DNA of 64,000 bases from Wolfiporia cocos (Eukaryota; Basidiomycota; Agaricomycetes; Polyporales; Phaeolaceae): NCBI GenBank assembly GCA_029448655.1, contig JACCLO010000008.1, forward strand, positions 744,001-808,000, read 5' to 3'. The position numbers were made by a program, and so were the translations under genes. Positions 45,321 to 57,402 of the stretch are shown here, piece by piece (position 1 is the stretch's first letter; each line of letters opens with the position of its first letter). Under the pieces are notes generated by a model that was given only the letters and a program-made list of their open reading frames with translations, did not search any database and was not told the origin of the DNA.

Positions 45321-45690
45321 ATGTACCTATACGTTGCATCCTGCCGCTCTCCAGTCCAGGAACGGGGATTGTCTAGGCTAGCTTACATTCGGAAACATCT
45401 ACGAGTGTCCTGTCGTCGCTCTCTACACAGTCAGAATATTGCCTTTCATTCCCCATTCAAAGTCTTGTTTCTGGGTCGGGACGAGTTCTCCTGCTTGGTC
45501 TTGGAACAGCTATATCGTACCAAAGATGCGTGCACAAGTAGCACGAAGCTATTGTCTGCCTGTTACTGTTGCATAACGGCAATAGACGTGTGGGAAGAAC
45601 TCGTAGTTGTCACTCAGCCTGATGTGAAGACGGAGCGACGCGGCTCCAAGCTGTCCATTTGTGATCAAACGCTTTCTCGAGTTCCATAAC
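45321..45690 (+). pseudogene. truncated 5' copy of FMT1
   Basis: Near-identical to the first exon of the intact gene: it has the same presequence-like start and the FKVLFLGRDEFSCLVLEQLY Rossmann start. The exon 1 donor is mutated (AAAG|ATGCGT where the intact gene has AAAG|GTTCGT). Exon 2 is present (VWEELVVVTQPDVKT), and similarity ends within intron 2. The catalytic and C-terminal domains are absent, so it cannot encode an enzyme. Confidence 0.85.
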
Positions 45691-46170
45691 AATCGCCGTA
45701 CATAGGCTTGATATCGAAGTCAAGCTGAGACATACCCAGCTTTAGTTCTGGCTGTCTGTTCTAAGACGCTGTAACCGAATATGTCGTTCATTCGACATAA
45801 GCTTCGGCGATTTCGTACGTCGAGGCCGATGCGAGAGGAACATGAGGAAGCCATACAGAATTTGACGAACCATAGTGATCATACAACCGACATGACTGAA
45901 GAGGCGCATATAACACTATCCTGATGTAAACAGTAGCGGATGCGCCTTTGGCAGGTCAACGAAAGAAAAATTGAGTAATGCCAGCACGTTCTCCGAGAGA
46001 CATACCATGAAAGCGCGTAGACATAAATGCTCAATCATCCGTAAGGTCAATAGTTTCTCCGCTCCAGGACCCTAAGTTGATGGTCGCAGCTTCCCTCTTC
46101 ATTGCTCGTGCAGATGGCTTCTCCCCCCTCTTTGCGTTCATACGATCAATCTGCTTCTTCATTGATTTCA

Positions 46171-47356
46171 TCATTTTGTGCATGAGTTCAAATTGAGTCT
46201 AATGAAATGTTTCAGCACCTGGGCCTGTAGTATATGGAGCCCACTACCACGCACCTCGAGTCGTCGCTCTCGTCACCACTCTCGTCCTTAACGTGTACAA
46301 TAGGCTTCAGCTCCTCGGATGCTTGGTCTCGACTATGTATGGTGCTACGGACGAGGGCCGGAGAGCCGGATGAGGGCTGAAGGGCACGTTTTCGACTTTC
46401 ATTAGTATTATCCCCTGGGATACTCTCGTGTCTTCTCTTGCCTAAGCTGCTGGTGCTTGCCGAAGAAGACTGAGCAGGCTGCGGGACAGGAGGGCGAGGA
46501 ATTATTCCCAACGCTTGCAGAATCTCTTTTGACAACTCAGCGAGGGACATAAATTAAATTATCGTTGACATAACAGTGGCTTACCTCGAGATCGGTATTT
46601 GAACCGAAAAGAAATGAACGGAGGGTCGCGTTTGGGATCATCCACTATATCGTATGTGCATTTGTATATCTTGTCTGCTTGGGCTATGGGGTCTCCAAGC
46701 CTGACATCGGCCTACCCGTGAGACTTCTGACGCAGCCAGGTACAATCCCATACCCAACGCAGTGCGAGCTCAACACTTTTCTTGCCTCAGGCACAGATCG
46801 CAAACTAAGGAGTTCACTGCGTCCATTCGGCGACCAAATTTCCTTGGATGTCTTCACATTCTTGACACGCCACAGTTGTATTTCGATCAATCCTTTATCA
46901 TCGCTGTCGGGGTAGTAATTCGTTGTATCCTGCGGTTCTGAAACAACTGAGCTAGTGATAGCAAGTTCAATGTGTGAACAGGATATACCAGTTGTGGTTA
47001 CGGTGGAGAATCTCAGTGGTCTCAGCTCGTCTGCACGGTCGGAGTAGACTTTAGAGACGCGAGATATCTTTGACTCCTTCGAGGAGGTCATCATGAATGT
47101 TTGAACCTCTAATCCATCCATCCTGCAACGAATAAAATAATCTGTTTCGGCGCTGCTGGTAATCGCAGTGCAGAAGTTCTGCAGCCCCATTCAAGGCAAA
47201 TTGAATAGTGTACATGAGATGGTGCAAGCATTTTTGCACCTTTTCAACTTCGCTGGCGACCCAGCAGGCGATTTGATTCCCTTCAACCTCAATATTATAC
47301 TCGTCGAGGTGCTTGCCATCACATTCGATCCAGGCTTCTAGACCGAGCAATTTCAT
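46171..47356 (-). CDS. DUF7918 paralogue B, C-terminally truncated
   Basis: Exons 47240-47356, 46989-47178, 46754-46937, 46585-46700, 46255-46525, then a short end at 46171-46198; about 301 aa. The domain is intact: MKLLGLEAWIECDGKHLDEY, AETDYFIRCRMDG, IEIQLWRVKNVK, VPEARKVLSSHC, FISFRFKYRSR, EILQALGIIPRPP. The tail has GKRRHESIPG and HVKDESGDESDD. Compared with copy A, ten bases (ATGGATGCTC region) are missing just before the last donor. This shifts the final exon, so translation stops at 46171, whereas the undamaged frame would run to 46031 with a terminal ETIDLTDD. Copy C and copy A both keep that ending. It may still be expressed as a shortened protein. Confidence 0.65.
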
Positions 47357-47985
47357 TGTATCTACGGAAAGAGGAGGGGTTGAGTATGGCCCATCGACTC
47401 TGAAGAATGAGAATGTATGGCTTACTGGACTCTCAGCGCGCGATCCGGCCTGGTTAGTTGACGGTATTGATAATGTTGCAGGTGTAGTCGGAGGATAACG
47501 ATAACAGCACGAGTGACGCGTGGTAGCGGCTTCTTCCGAACCTCGAGATTGGTGTGACTGTACCGCGTACCCCATCCCATGATCCATGACACAGGATCCT
47601 GTGCTAGTCTTTGTACTGTGGCAGTATGAAAGTGTATTTCTATGTAATAACAACTGCCCGCTCAGTGCTTGATCATAATGGACGCGTTGTGGCGCGTTCA
47701 GTCGCACAAGTCACGAAGCTCTTCTAGCTAAGTTGCTAGAATTGGACAACCCTTTGAGACTAGACGGCGTCGGTATCACGTACTTCGCTAAAACAATGCA
47801 AAATTGTAAATTAGAGGCTGAATCGTGACTATCGCGTCCCCACTCCGCGACGTCACGCGTTCTCCTTCTGTGACAGCACGCGTCGCCTGTGCAGGATCGC
47901 AAGGGTTTATTCCCGCCGTCCTTGTCTGGATTCTCGAGTTTACATAAACTTACCTCAGTGTCCTATGTTAGCATACTTGAGCAAC
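47357..47985. promoter_or_regulatory. divergent intergenic region between DUF7918-B and FMT1
   Basis: 629 bp between the two start codons; duplicated in unit A as 44463-45320 with an extra 215 bp. Close to FMT1 is a conserved GACGTCACGCGTTCTCC block present in both units. Confidence 0.5.
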
Positions 47986-49694
47986 ATGTACCCATACGTT
48001 GCATTCTGCCGCTCTCCAGTCCAGGAACGGGGATTGTCTAGGATAGCTTACATCCGGAAACATCTACGAGTGTCCTGTCGTCGCTCTCTACACAGTCAGA
48101 ATATTGCCTTTCATTCCCCATTCAAAGTCTTGTTTCTGGGTCGGGACGAGTTCTCCTGCTTGGTCTTGGAACAGCTATATTGTAACAAAGGTTCGTCCGC
48201 AAGTAGCACGAAGCTATTGTCTGTGTTGACGGCAAATAGACGTATGGGAGGAACTTGTAATTGTCACTCAACCTGATGTGAAGACGGGAAGACGCGGCTC
48301 TAAGCTGTCCATTTGTGAGTAACCGCTCTCGGAAATTCCATAGTCCCGCGTTCTACTTGTCTAAAGGGTTCATATGGGCAACTCTTTCGTTGCTGACCCT
48401 GGTCGAATATTACGCGTTTCGTCCATGGAATCTGATTATTCTGCAGTGCAAATTTGGAAACCCTCATTGCCACATACTGATCAAGAATACTAGCGCCACT
48501 CAAAACCTTGGGACAGCAGCTTGGTCTACCGGTACACTTCATCCCACCTGACAAGGCATCCTTCAAAACATGGCAGGTCTTGACGTTTCTTAGGCACATT
48601 TTATTCATGCGGCCTTATACGACCATCACATCACCAGCCCCCATCCCCATTTTCTACTTCACCCACCGGGCTCGTCCCGCCGACGCATATCCTAGTCACT
48701 GCCTCCTTCGGGCGGATTCTCCCTAATTCTCTCCTGCAGCTCTTCCAGCCCTCCCGACGTCTCAACGTGCACCCGTCCCTGCTGCCCGCCTACCGCGGTG
48801 CTGCTCCCATCCAGCATGCGCTGATAGACGGGCAGCGCGAGACGGGTGTGTGCGTCATTGAGATGATGGAGCGCAAGAAGGGCATCGACGCAGGTGCCAT
48901 ATGGGCGCAGAGGCGTATGGTCAGCCGTGTTCAGTTATCTGACGGCGAGAACTCTACCGCTCATGCTGCGACGTAGGAAATCGGAGAAGAGGAGATGTTT
49001 CCGACATTACGGGATACTTTAGCTCGCGAAGGGGGTCAACTACTCGTTTCTGTACTCCGCGACATGATTGATGGGAAGGTGCGTGATCTTCCACCAAAAG
49101 TGAACGTGGCGTGCCACTGAGCTCGTGTGGTCATCTTTCAGGCAGTCTCAGTGCCTCAGCCTACTGATCCCGCCGCGCCACGTGCCCCCGCCATTCAAGG
49201 AGAGGATGCTATGTTGAACTTCGAGAAGATGTCTGCGGAAGAGATCGTTAGGCGACATCGCGCGATCTCACACCAAGTGCGTCCGTTCTAATCGCGAATA
49301 GCTTGGGTTGCAAATATCCAGTTGGCGCACATAGAAGCCGCTCTTCACGTATCTGAAGACAAAGCGGACCCTGCAGATACATTCTCCGCGGATCTTCACC
49401 GAGCCATTGGAAGATGACAAAAGCATATTGCCTATTCCTGGAGCAGCTATATATCATCCGCCGTCAGAGTCGCTCCTCATCCGTTGCGCGCTCGACTCAA
49501 TCATAGCAGTCCCGCAGGTATGACTGGAGCCTGAATATGTCTGATGTTTAGAAGGGCTGACGATTCGCCATGCATAGGTAAAGCAACAGGACCGGTCGTT
49601 GCTGAAGGCAAAGGAGTGGTGGAATGGTGTCAGGCCAGATATGAAAATCACTGAAGGAGAGAACGGTCCCGTACAATTCATACACGAAGCGTAG
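47986..49694 (+). CDS. FMT1: methionyl-tRNA formyltransferase, mitochondrial
   Basis: Formylates initiator Met-tRNA in mitochondria using 10-formyl-THF. Exons 47986-48190, 48240-48314, 48494-48576, 48638-48919, 48977-49078, 49142-49276, 49335-49517, 49578-49694; 393 aa. Arg/Ser-rich N-terminus fits a mitochondrial presequence. Catalytic domain: FKVLFLGRDEFSC, SISPLKTLGQQLGLPVHFIP, LVTASFGRILPNSLLQLF, then LNVHPSLLPAYRGAAPIQHA with the catalytic Asn164 and His166, and ERKKGIDAGAIW. The C-terminal tRNA-binding domain reads FEKMSAEEIVRRHRAISHQ and onward, ending KAKEWWNGVRPDM. Intron 2 is 179 nt; the rest are 49-63 nt. All phases close. A truncated duplicate of its 5' end lies at 45321. Confidence 0.95.
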
Positions 49695-50617
49695 ACGAGT
49701 TGTCCGCCATGGCTCTCACCGTGCTCGAACCCGTTAACCATTGCGCGAGGATGGCCCCTTCGCTTATCAGAGACGAGATACGATGGGCAGTGAGAACATT
49801 TGTGCTACACACGCACATTGCGATCTTGTCAAGACCGACCTAGGACTCTCACCTGTATCCGAATTCCACCATTCAATGCAGGATGTTTTCGTGAGTAGCT
49901 ATTCCAAATCCACGTCTCCGGCGCTCCTAATGAACTCACAGGCAGTCCGGGATCACTGGATTACCTGGGATTGAGATATCAGTATCAGTATCATCGTTTT
50001 CCTCCCTGACAATTCAATACCTCAGTGCCGACACACCGTAAGACTTCAGACCTTCAGACCTCGCGTAGTTGAAAACGCGAAGCGTCACACTTCATTACAT
50101 CAGGCAAGCAGGTCACGCCATGATCTTCCGCGGTGCGACAGGGCCGTTCGTTCCGCCGCAATCTGGTAAGTACATTCAGCAACGCCGCGCGCCCAGTACT
50201 CGCAGGTGTATGGTTATTCCGAAGCTTCGCGATCGAACACCTTGATTTAAAGCGACATACGGCGTTCATCAGGGTTCCGGAACGAGAGATCATACCCTGT
50301 GTCACATCAGATTCGTCCTGGTGGAGCTCTCAGATGCTCATCGTTCATCTGACTCGTAGCATGCGCTCGATACGTCCCCGCAACCCCTTCCGTCATCTCA
50401 TTGTCCGCATGATCAGCAGTCCGCTCAGCAGCTGTGTTGATCTGTCTCATTCTTTCGGCCCGTAAACGATGGTTCCATTGCTCCCGAAGTACTTCGATGG
50501 CCAGGTGATGAGAAATATCTAGTTTAAGTCCTATAAGAATTGAGCCATGCGCACCAGAGCGCATTGAGACCTCCTGTGGTCGACCCGCTCACGCCTGTCA
50601 TGCGTGTTCCATCCGAG
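49695..50617. other. intergenic region, GH127 promoter
   Basis: FMT1 3' UTR to the left, GH127 promoter to the right. Small frames (49741-49974, 50133-50465) have no recognisable content. Confidence 0.4.
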
Positions 50618-53466
50618 ATGTACTTCAATATTAGGGTTGGCGCCGTGGCGGTGCTTCTAGGAAGTTTAGCAGGCATTTCTGCTGCTACCACCAGCAATGC
50701 AACTCGTGAGTACTATTGGTTGATCACCTTATCAGGATACTAACAAGGTCCCCTGGTCAGTACTCAATCCCAAATTTACCCGAATCCCAACGGGATCAGT
50801 CAAGCCATATGGCTGGGCACTAAATATGGCCAAAGTGCAGGCGAATGGTCTCGCAAGCCAGCAGCCGGTATGGTTCAGTTAGTGAGTATCTGTGTTATAC
50901 TTTGCGCTCTCGTATCTTTGACAATGGTTCGATCAGTGTCAGGGATTCCATCTGGTGGGGAGGGCCGCTCGAATACAGTGAAATGCAGGAAGCGGCTCCG
51001 TACTGGTTGTAAGGAAGCTGTGCAGTATGCCAGTCAGATCTTTGCTGATATTGTTTTAGTAATGGCTGGGTTGCCCTCGCTCATCAGCTCGAGGACCCAG
51101 TGCTGCTCAACCACACCAAGTCGTTCCTGGACTATGTGTACGCATCGCAGGAATCTTCTGGGTATTTTGGACCATATCCATTCGACTCATCTCTGCCTAC
51201 TCTGCTATGGCCACGATACATGACTATGCTTGGCTTGATTGTACGTCCGGTGATCGATTGTGCGATCGCATTATTAAAGCCTCTGGTATGAAGCAATACG
51301 CAGAAGCCGACCCAAGCGAGGCCACGAAGATTTCTGATCTGCTGCATAACTTTGCGACTTATGCTACGGAAAAGTTCGCATCTGGCAATCTGGGGACCGC
51401 AGCCGAGGGTGAGCAATATGCCTATCAGCAAGTCCGTTGGGAAGAGGTAAATTATGCACATATCCATATACTCTTGAGAGACTCGTTAATCGTGTTGGGT
51501 AGCTCGTGCTTGTGATGCAATGGCTATATGACAACGATCCTCGCGGCCAAGAGGCCGAGCTCATCGCGCTTATGAAGGCTGCACGCGCCCAAGGATTCTC
51601 TTGGAAGGACGATCTATTCGTCGATAATGGCACATTTCCAAGGACCGCTGTGCCTGCCGCAGAGGCGGGTATGCACAAGTAGGTCTCGACCGATATGTCA
51701 GATCTGTACACTGGGCATGCTAACCATTTGTCAACCTAAGTCACGGAGTCAACGTCGCGGAAGGTAGGACGTCTCAGTTTACGCCACGGATATGAAGCTT
51801 GACTTGCGTTTGTAGCCCTTAAATCTGAGGCATTAGCGTGGCGCATTACCGGCGACCAGAGTGACATTGAGAGCACGTATGTTATGGTTCTTGTTTGCAT
51901 TCATCTCTTGTTGATCATCGTCGACTACAGCTATGCTCGTGTCAACATGACCTGGAAATATCATGGCCGTCCGCAAGGCATCTTCAGCACGGATGAGCAC
52001 TTGGCAGGTTTGCATCCCTCCCGAGGGTACGCATTTCTGTCGTAAAAGTTATTCTGCACATCCGATGGGTTAATGTGGTAGATCCGAGTACTGCGCAAGC
52101 GTGGAGACCATGTTATCCCTTGAAATGAATTATGCAACTCTTGGGGCTCCCGAATGGGCTGACCTTCTGGAACGCATCGCGTATAACTCGCTGCCTGCTC
52201 AGGCAAGTACACATGGTGACCTTTATGAACGACTTCTTAACGCAAATGACAACTAGAGCACTCCAGACTGGTGGGCGCACCAATATCTGCAACAGACCAA
52301 CCAAATCTGGGTAGGAAACCATAGTGAGGGTGTAGTGTGGACCGACGGCCCATACAGCAACGTAATGGGAATGGAACCGAACTACCCTTGCTGTCAGTAT
52401 GCATGGTTGCAGATACTAGAACGAGCGTGACTGATGTATCCCAGGCACTGTGAACCATCCGCAGGGCTGGCCCAAGTTCTGGAGCAACAGCTTCTTGTAT
52501 GCTGATAACGGCACGGCACTCGCGCATGTATCTCTCGGGCCTGCGACATTATCGACCGATTTGCCAAGCGGGGTCAGTGCTAATGGTGCGCCGCATTCAG
52601 TATTGTTTCGTATTCAAATGAGTTGACGGTGCCGATGCGGTCATAGTGACCGTCGAAACTCTGTACCCCTTCGGCTCCACGCTGTCATACACCATCGCCG
52701 CCTCTGCACCGTTCACCTTCTACATTCGCGTCCCCGGCTGGTCGCAGTCGAAGAGCACGATCAGCATCAATGGCTCCGACGCTCGAGCCCTGTCGCCTGA
52801 CGCGACAACTTCGCTCCAGAGCATCGAAGTGAGGGCAGGGGAAACGGCCATTGACCTGTACCTTGACATGCAGATTGAGATTGAACCAAGGAGCAACGGC
52901 AGTATTGCCGTGTATCGTGGACCGCTCCTCTACGCTGTGGATTTGGCTCACAATCAGACGGAGACTTATGCTATGAGGTAATGCAGCCTCTATGATTGCT
53001 TCACCCGGGATGACTGACCACACTCGCTGGTAGATCGCCTGGACCCCTCGAATTCATCGAAACACTACCGAACGTTCCTCCATCTGACGAAACATTGGTG
53101 AGTGTTGATCGCCTCGTAGTGGGACTGGACTGGAACCGTCTTGATGCGCCACAGTATGACAATCATACGCATGATCACTTCTGGCTTGCGACGGACTCGT
53201 GGAACATTGCCATCGATCCTTCGACCTTGGTTTTCCACGAGGATAGCGTGGACGAGTTGCCGTACTATGTTTGGGACACCGCAGCTCAACCCCAGTCAAT
53301 GACAGCCAGTGCATGTGAAATCGACTGGCCAACTCTGCTGGGAGATGCAGACTGGCCGCCTACCAGCCCGAATACTTGTTTGGGCGATACATTCAATGTG
53401 ACCTTACGGCCCATTGGCGGAACGAGGTTGAGAATCGGAGAAATTCCCACGATGTCGGTGTCTTAA
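50618..53466 (+). CDS. secreted GH127-type glycosidase (beta-L-arabinofuranosidase-like)
   Basis: Predicted extracellular glycoside hydrolase, 718 aa in 14 exons: 50618-50705, 50761-50881, 50937-51008, 51060-51240, 51294-51446, 51503-51678, 51741-51763, 51816-51876, 51931-52026, 52082-52202, 52257-52392, 52445-52585, 52623-52977, 53034-53466. It starts with a signal peptide ([20 protein letters not shown]). Family segments: [73 protein letters not shown], and [20 protein letters not shown] with Cys409-Cys410, matching the catalytic, zinc-binding Cys pair known in GH127. A C-terminal beta domain follows ([23 protein letters not shown]). Intron 10 (52203-52256) is GC-AG (CAG|GCAAGT). Intron 11 uses donor GTCAGT. 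Many NxS/T sites. Whether it cuts arabinose linkages is inferred. Confidence 0.88.
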
Positions 53467-53767
53467 TTGCTTTCCACCGCAAGGTTTATATGTCGAAGTA
53501 CGGAATGAATACAAGTGCTTACGATATGGTCCATTCCGAGAGCGATATGAAGACAATACGACCAGAATACAGAACCATAAGGCGTAACGTTCAAAATGCG
53601 TACAGTGCGTAACTAGCATATCAGTTCGTGCCGCAAGAGTTATGGAAATATATCATAACGTGTACATTTTCATCAGTATCCGGTCGCATAAAGGCAAGTG
53701 AACCCAGTCATAAGCCTTTCAAGATAGCAGCTCATTTGGCCTTGCATTCGTCTGCAGTCAGTATATC
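53467..53767. other. convergent intergenic region
   Basis: 301 bp between two convergent genes; nothing recognised. Confidence 0.5.
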
Positions 53768-55589
53768 TTAAGCTGACACTTCGCCCTTCTCCGTGGCAGG
53801 CCTCCTCTTCGCGCTGAGCTCTTTCCACACAGAAAGCAAGGACTGCACCTTCTCTATCGAAATGCGTCGCGGTATTCCAGCTCCCCATGACTTCTTGTCT
53901 TTCATGTCAGTCTGTACTTCAACTGCCGTTGCCGGGAAAGCGGTTGGCGGCGACATGTCACTATGAACGATGGAAGATGGATCGTCTGCTGTGCGCGAAA
54001 CCTCATGGAACGAGGGGGGCGAAGAACCGATCAGCGAGTGTCCGTAGGACGTGGAATATATGGAGTATGGAGTTTCCGGACGCTGCGCTGGAGCTTTCTC
54101 CGGTTCCCTAGTGGCCTCGGGCGCAGGGACGTATATACCCTCACGTCTTGACTGTTTATTGAGAGCACTTCCGGTGGTAGCATCAAACGTGCGTGCGTGC
54201 CCGGCGGTCTGCACGAGGACGATATCTGCAGGATCGGAAATCCAAGCTCGCCCGTCTGATGGTACATTCTTGTCACCAACCAGGTTCACGGCATCGTCCA
54301 GCACTCCAGAAAGTACCACGTCCGCGACAGTCCATTCACAGCCCCAGCCATCGCCGATGAAGCCGGACCGTGTTTGAGTGTCATGGTGAGACAAGGCACA
54401 GTCTAGTGCAGCACCAAAAGTAGGCGCATACATGATGAAGGCTCGAGCGGTGCCGAGGATGTCAGATTCCCGAATTCCACTCAAATTCGCCGTAGCAGCG
54501 AAAGCGGATAGGAACGCCTCCATGTTCTCCACGAGTTTCAAGCTTAGGCGTGGCTGCTGTGCGGCGCTTCGTGGAAGGAGATGGATGACATGAGGTGAGG
54601 TCGTAGGGGAAAGGGGATTGACGTCCGAAGATTTAAAGTTGAATAACCCTTCAAGATGAGTGTTTGGAATAATCGCCGATTGCGACCTCCTATGACCGCT
54701 GTGGACGTGGATTGTACCGAAGAGTGACTTGCATTTGGCATAGGCACCGCTATACGATGTAGAATTTGGTGTCTCTGGGCTCATGAAGGGGCGACTAATC
54801 GCCGTGATCAGGACGGTTTGTTTCAGGACGGCGTGATCAGGGACATCAGTCGCGATGAAGTTGATTAAGGCGTCAAACGATCGTTTGGGGAAGGATTGCA
54901 TAGACTTCGTAGGAGTTGTCCGAGCCATCTCCATGTCAGAGCCGGAAGCCCGTCGTGGCGAATGGGGATCCGAACGGAAGCCGACTTCGTCCTCCTCCGG
55001 CACCTCGGAGATTCCTGATCCGCCATGCTTGCGCCAAGCATAAGCAATACGTTCCGCACGAGCCATGACATCCAAATAGCGTGCCGCGTCAGATTTCTCT
55101 GCAGATAACGGGGTAGAAAGGAGAAGGACCCGAAGAGCCGGCAGAATTATGTGAGGAATGTCAGGGGGTTGGTGAGTGGCTAAAATCACCAGAGAATGCG
55201 CGTAATGTCCAGACAAAAGTAAGGGGACAAGGTCCTGGTACGTAGGAACTGAATATATTCTTTGAGCTCACCATCAACGATGGCGGAATTGACGGCTCAC
55301 CTCCGAACACGAGGATTACATGGCGACGGGGTACAGATGTCGCCGATAATAGGTTGCTCATGGTTAAGAACCAGGCATTTTGGCGAGTATGTCTACCACT
55401 GAGACCCGCGCCAATGATGGGGATGTTCTTCGAGTCTTCGGCCGTGGTCATCTTCCGCAGGGGACGCCGAAGAAAAGGCTTGGTATCGGATTCCCTGGAA
55501 GGCATTGAACGAATGGACAGGGGAGTGTGTGGTTGCGTCCCAGGTCTTGGAGAATGTCGGTGACTCTCATATATACGCCGCTGCTCCAT
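53768..55589 (-). CDS. conserved-looking protein of unknown function, 594 aa
   Basis: Exons 55272-55589 and 53768-55234; the 37-nt gap joins SLM to DLVPLLLSGHYAHSLVILA in phase (donor GTGAGC, acceptor ACCAG), a very short but usable intron. No family recognised. The N-terminal part alternates hydrophobic strands (RRHVILVFGGEPSIPPSLM, HSLVILATHQPPDIPHI) suggestive of an alpha/beta fold. It is followed by a Ser/Pro-rich linker, KSFDALINFIATDVPDHAVL-like helices, and EWTVADVVLSGVLDDAVNL. The C-terminal third is disordered and rich in Ser/Pro and Tyr. No signal peptide or TM segment. The absence of in-frame stops over nearly 1.5 kb and the non-repetitive domain make it a credible gene. Confidence 0.72.
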
Positions 55590-57402
55590 TTGGGGCGACA
55601 ATGTAAGAATGTTGCTATAGTGCGGCGATCAGGTAGACAAGTAGGAGCCGAAGTTGCTCATTTGACGATTTGACCATACCAAATTCGCGGAGTGACGTCA
55701 TGAACGAAAGGAGAAACCGAATTATCGTCCATGTACAGAATCGTCGGTGCGGGCTCATCATTGCAGCCTAGCTGTAGTCGATGCAGATGATGTGAGCTAG
55801 TGTGCTGTTGATATCATGAGAAGATATCAACATACGAAAAGACTGTCCTTAAATCGGAAAGTGACATCGCTAAGAAAGAATGTAGTGGCTGCATTGATGG
55901 TATCGCGGTACCGTTGCGGCGAATCAGGTCCAGGAAAGGTTGATGCAAGCTACATTACCGGAAAATGCTGATGGAATGTTCCAACCATCGAATAGCCGTC
56001 TGGACATTGCTTTCGCTATCGTTGCCCTATGCATACGGTGCGAAGTCAGAGAATCTGCCGAGGAAGCTGAACACAATGGAAGAGGAAATGAATGTCGAGA
56101 TTGATCAAAAGATGGGCTGTACCACAGTACGGCCCCAGGAACGGAGGTAGAGTTAACTTGAAGGCATCTTCGCGGACGCAGATCGGTGAGAGAAAACTAA
56201 TCAAATTCAGAAATGGGGTAGTCCAGCCAGTCTCTCGCTCCGTGTTCGGGTATGAAAATGAAGATAGCGCCAGTGCACCTACTTGCGATATTATTTCGAC
56301 TGCCAACGTGTAGGGAACGTAGACATCAAACAATTAGGTTCCACGCTCAGATGCTGGCGTGTGAGACGTTAATCAGTAGATCTTCACTGAGAGCATATGG
56401 CTGCGGATCTGACCTGCGCATGTCAAGGCACGGGTATATGATCTGCAGTGGCAAGTCAACCGGACACACTCATGCCCACATGTTCGCATGCAAAAAGCGC
56501 GTCTTTGATTGTACCATGATTCTATGTCTGCCCGACCAGTGGACTTTTCTTTGCAATAGCATGTCGGAGGTTAGTAGCGTCCATGTAGCATACGCTCATC
56601 TCCTTCGGCGCGATCAGTTGTTATGCGAAGAACGATGGAGTCGTGAATGAAGTTTAGCAGCGGTGATGTCCAGAGTATGTGCAAATGTTCAATGAAGAAG
56701 AGCGGGGATGTGAAACGAAGGTCTCTAATATACAGAGTGCGCATTTGTTGACCTCATAACAAGGAAACAAAGCGGACTCGATTATCGTACTGCGTTTTGG
56801 TAGGGAATGGGTAAAATGGTGAGTAGGGAACACTGCAGGCACTGATAATTTCAAGGTAGAGCTTTAAGCAGGGCCGAATTGACCGCTTGATCATTGCAAA
56901 GGAGATACTGGCGTATTACATTGTAGCGTTAGATATGGAGTACATACCTTCATCTGTGACTGATAATATTCGAAGCGGCAGCTACAAGTGGCAAGGTTAT
57001 TGTCATGACAAGGTCGCGTCGACGGCGTCGCCTGCAAAAATAGCTACGCCACACTTTCACAGCGTGAGCACTTGAGGGGAAGTATATGATACTATTTGCC
57101 ACAATTACGAAATCACTCAATACGACATTGCGTCGTGGCCGTTCCACTTCCTGAGGCAAGTTCGAAAGCAGAGAGGCACATGTCTGCTCTAAACCCAGGT
57201 CGAGACACAGGATATAATAGTGCTAAAGCCGAAGCAGATGTTTCATAGTTATTGCGAACGCTTTGCTTTCCATAGGCAGAACCAATGCCGCAGCTATTTT
57301 GGGAACAGGTTGAATGGAGGATTGAAGGCGGTTGTTTGTTAATGTTGTCTAACAGCCTCTAGTGAATTCCCTTTTCCGGGACGTCGCTCGTCCTCCGCTA
57401 CT
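55590..57402. other. 1.8-kb intergenic region
   Basis: No gene recognised; open frames are short and low-scoring by eye. The left end holds the promoter of the 594-aa gene, the right end that of mL59. Confidence 0.4.
55693..55700. promoter_or_regulatory. CRE/ATF-like palindrome TGACGTCA
   Basis: About 105 bp upstream of the start codon of the 594-aa gene (minus strand). Confidence 0.4.

Larger units (their letters stand above)
42836..45735. repeat. tandem segmental duplication, unit A
   Basis: About 2.9 kb aligned to unit B. It holds a DUF7918 pseudogene (-) and the first two exons of FMT1 (+). Landmark pairs: 42836/45739 (AGCTTTxGTTCTGGCTGTCT), 44462/47356 (DUF7918 start codons), 45321/47986 (FMT1 start codons). 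Unit A has about 215 bp extra near 44820-45030. Confidence 0.85.
45739..48360. repeat. tandem segmental duplication, unit B
   Basis: Second copy of the DUF7918/FMT1 5' segment. Its right boundary lies in intron 2 of the intact FMT1 (similarity to unit A fades near 48345-48360), so the junction between the units is near 45695-45739. Confidence 0.8.
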
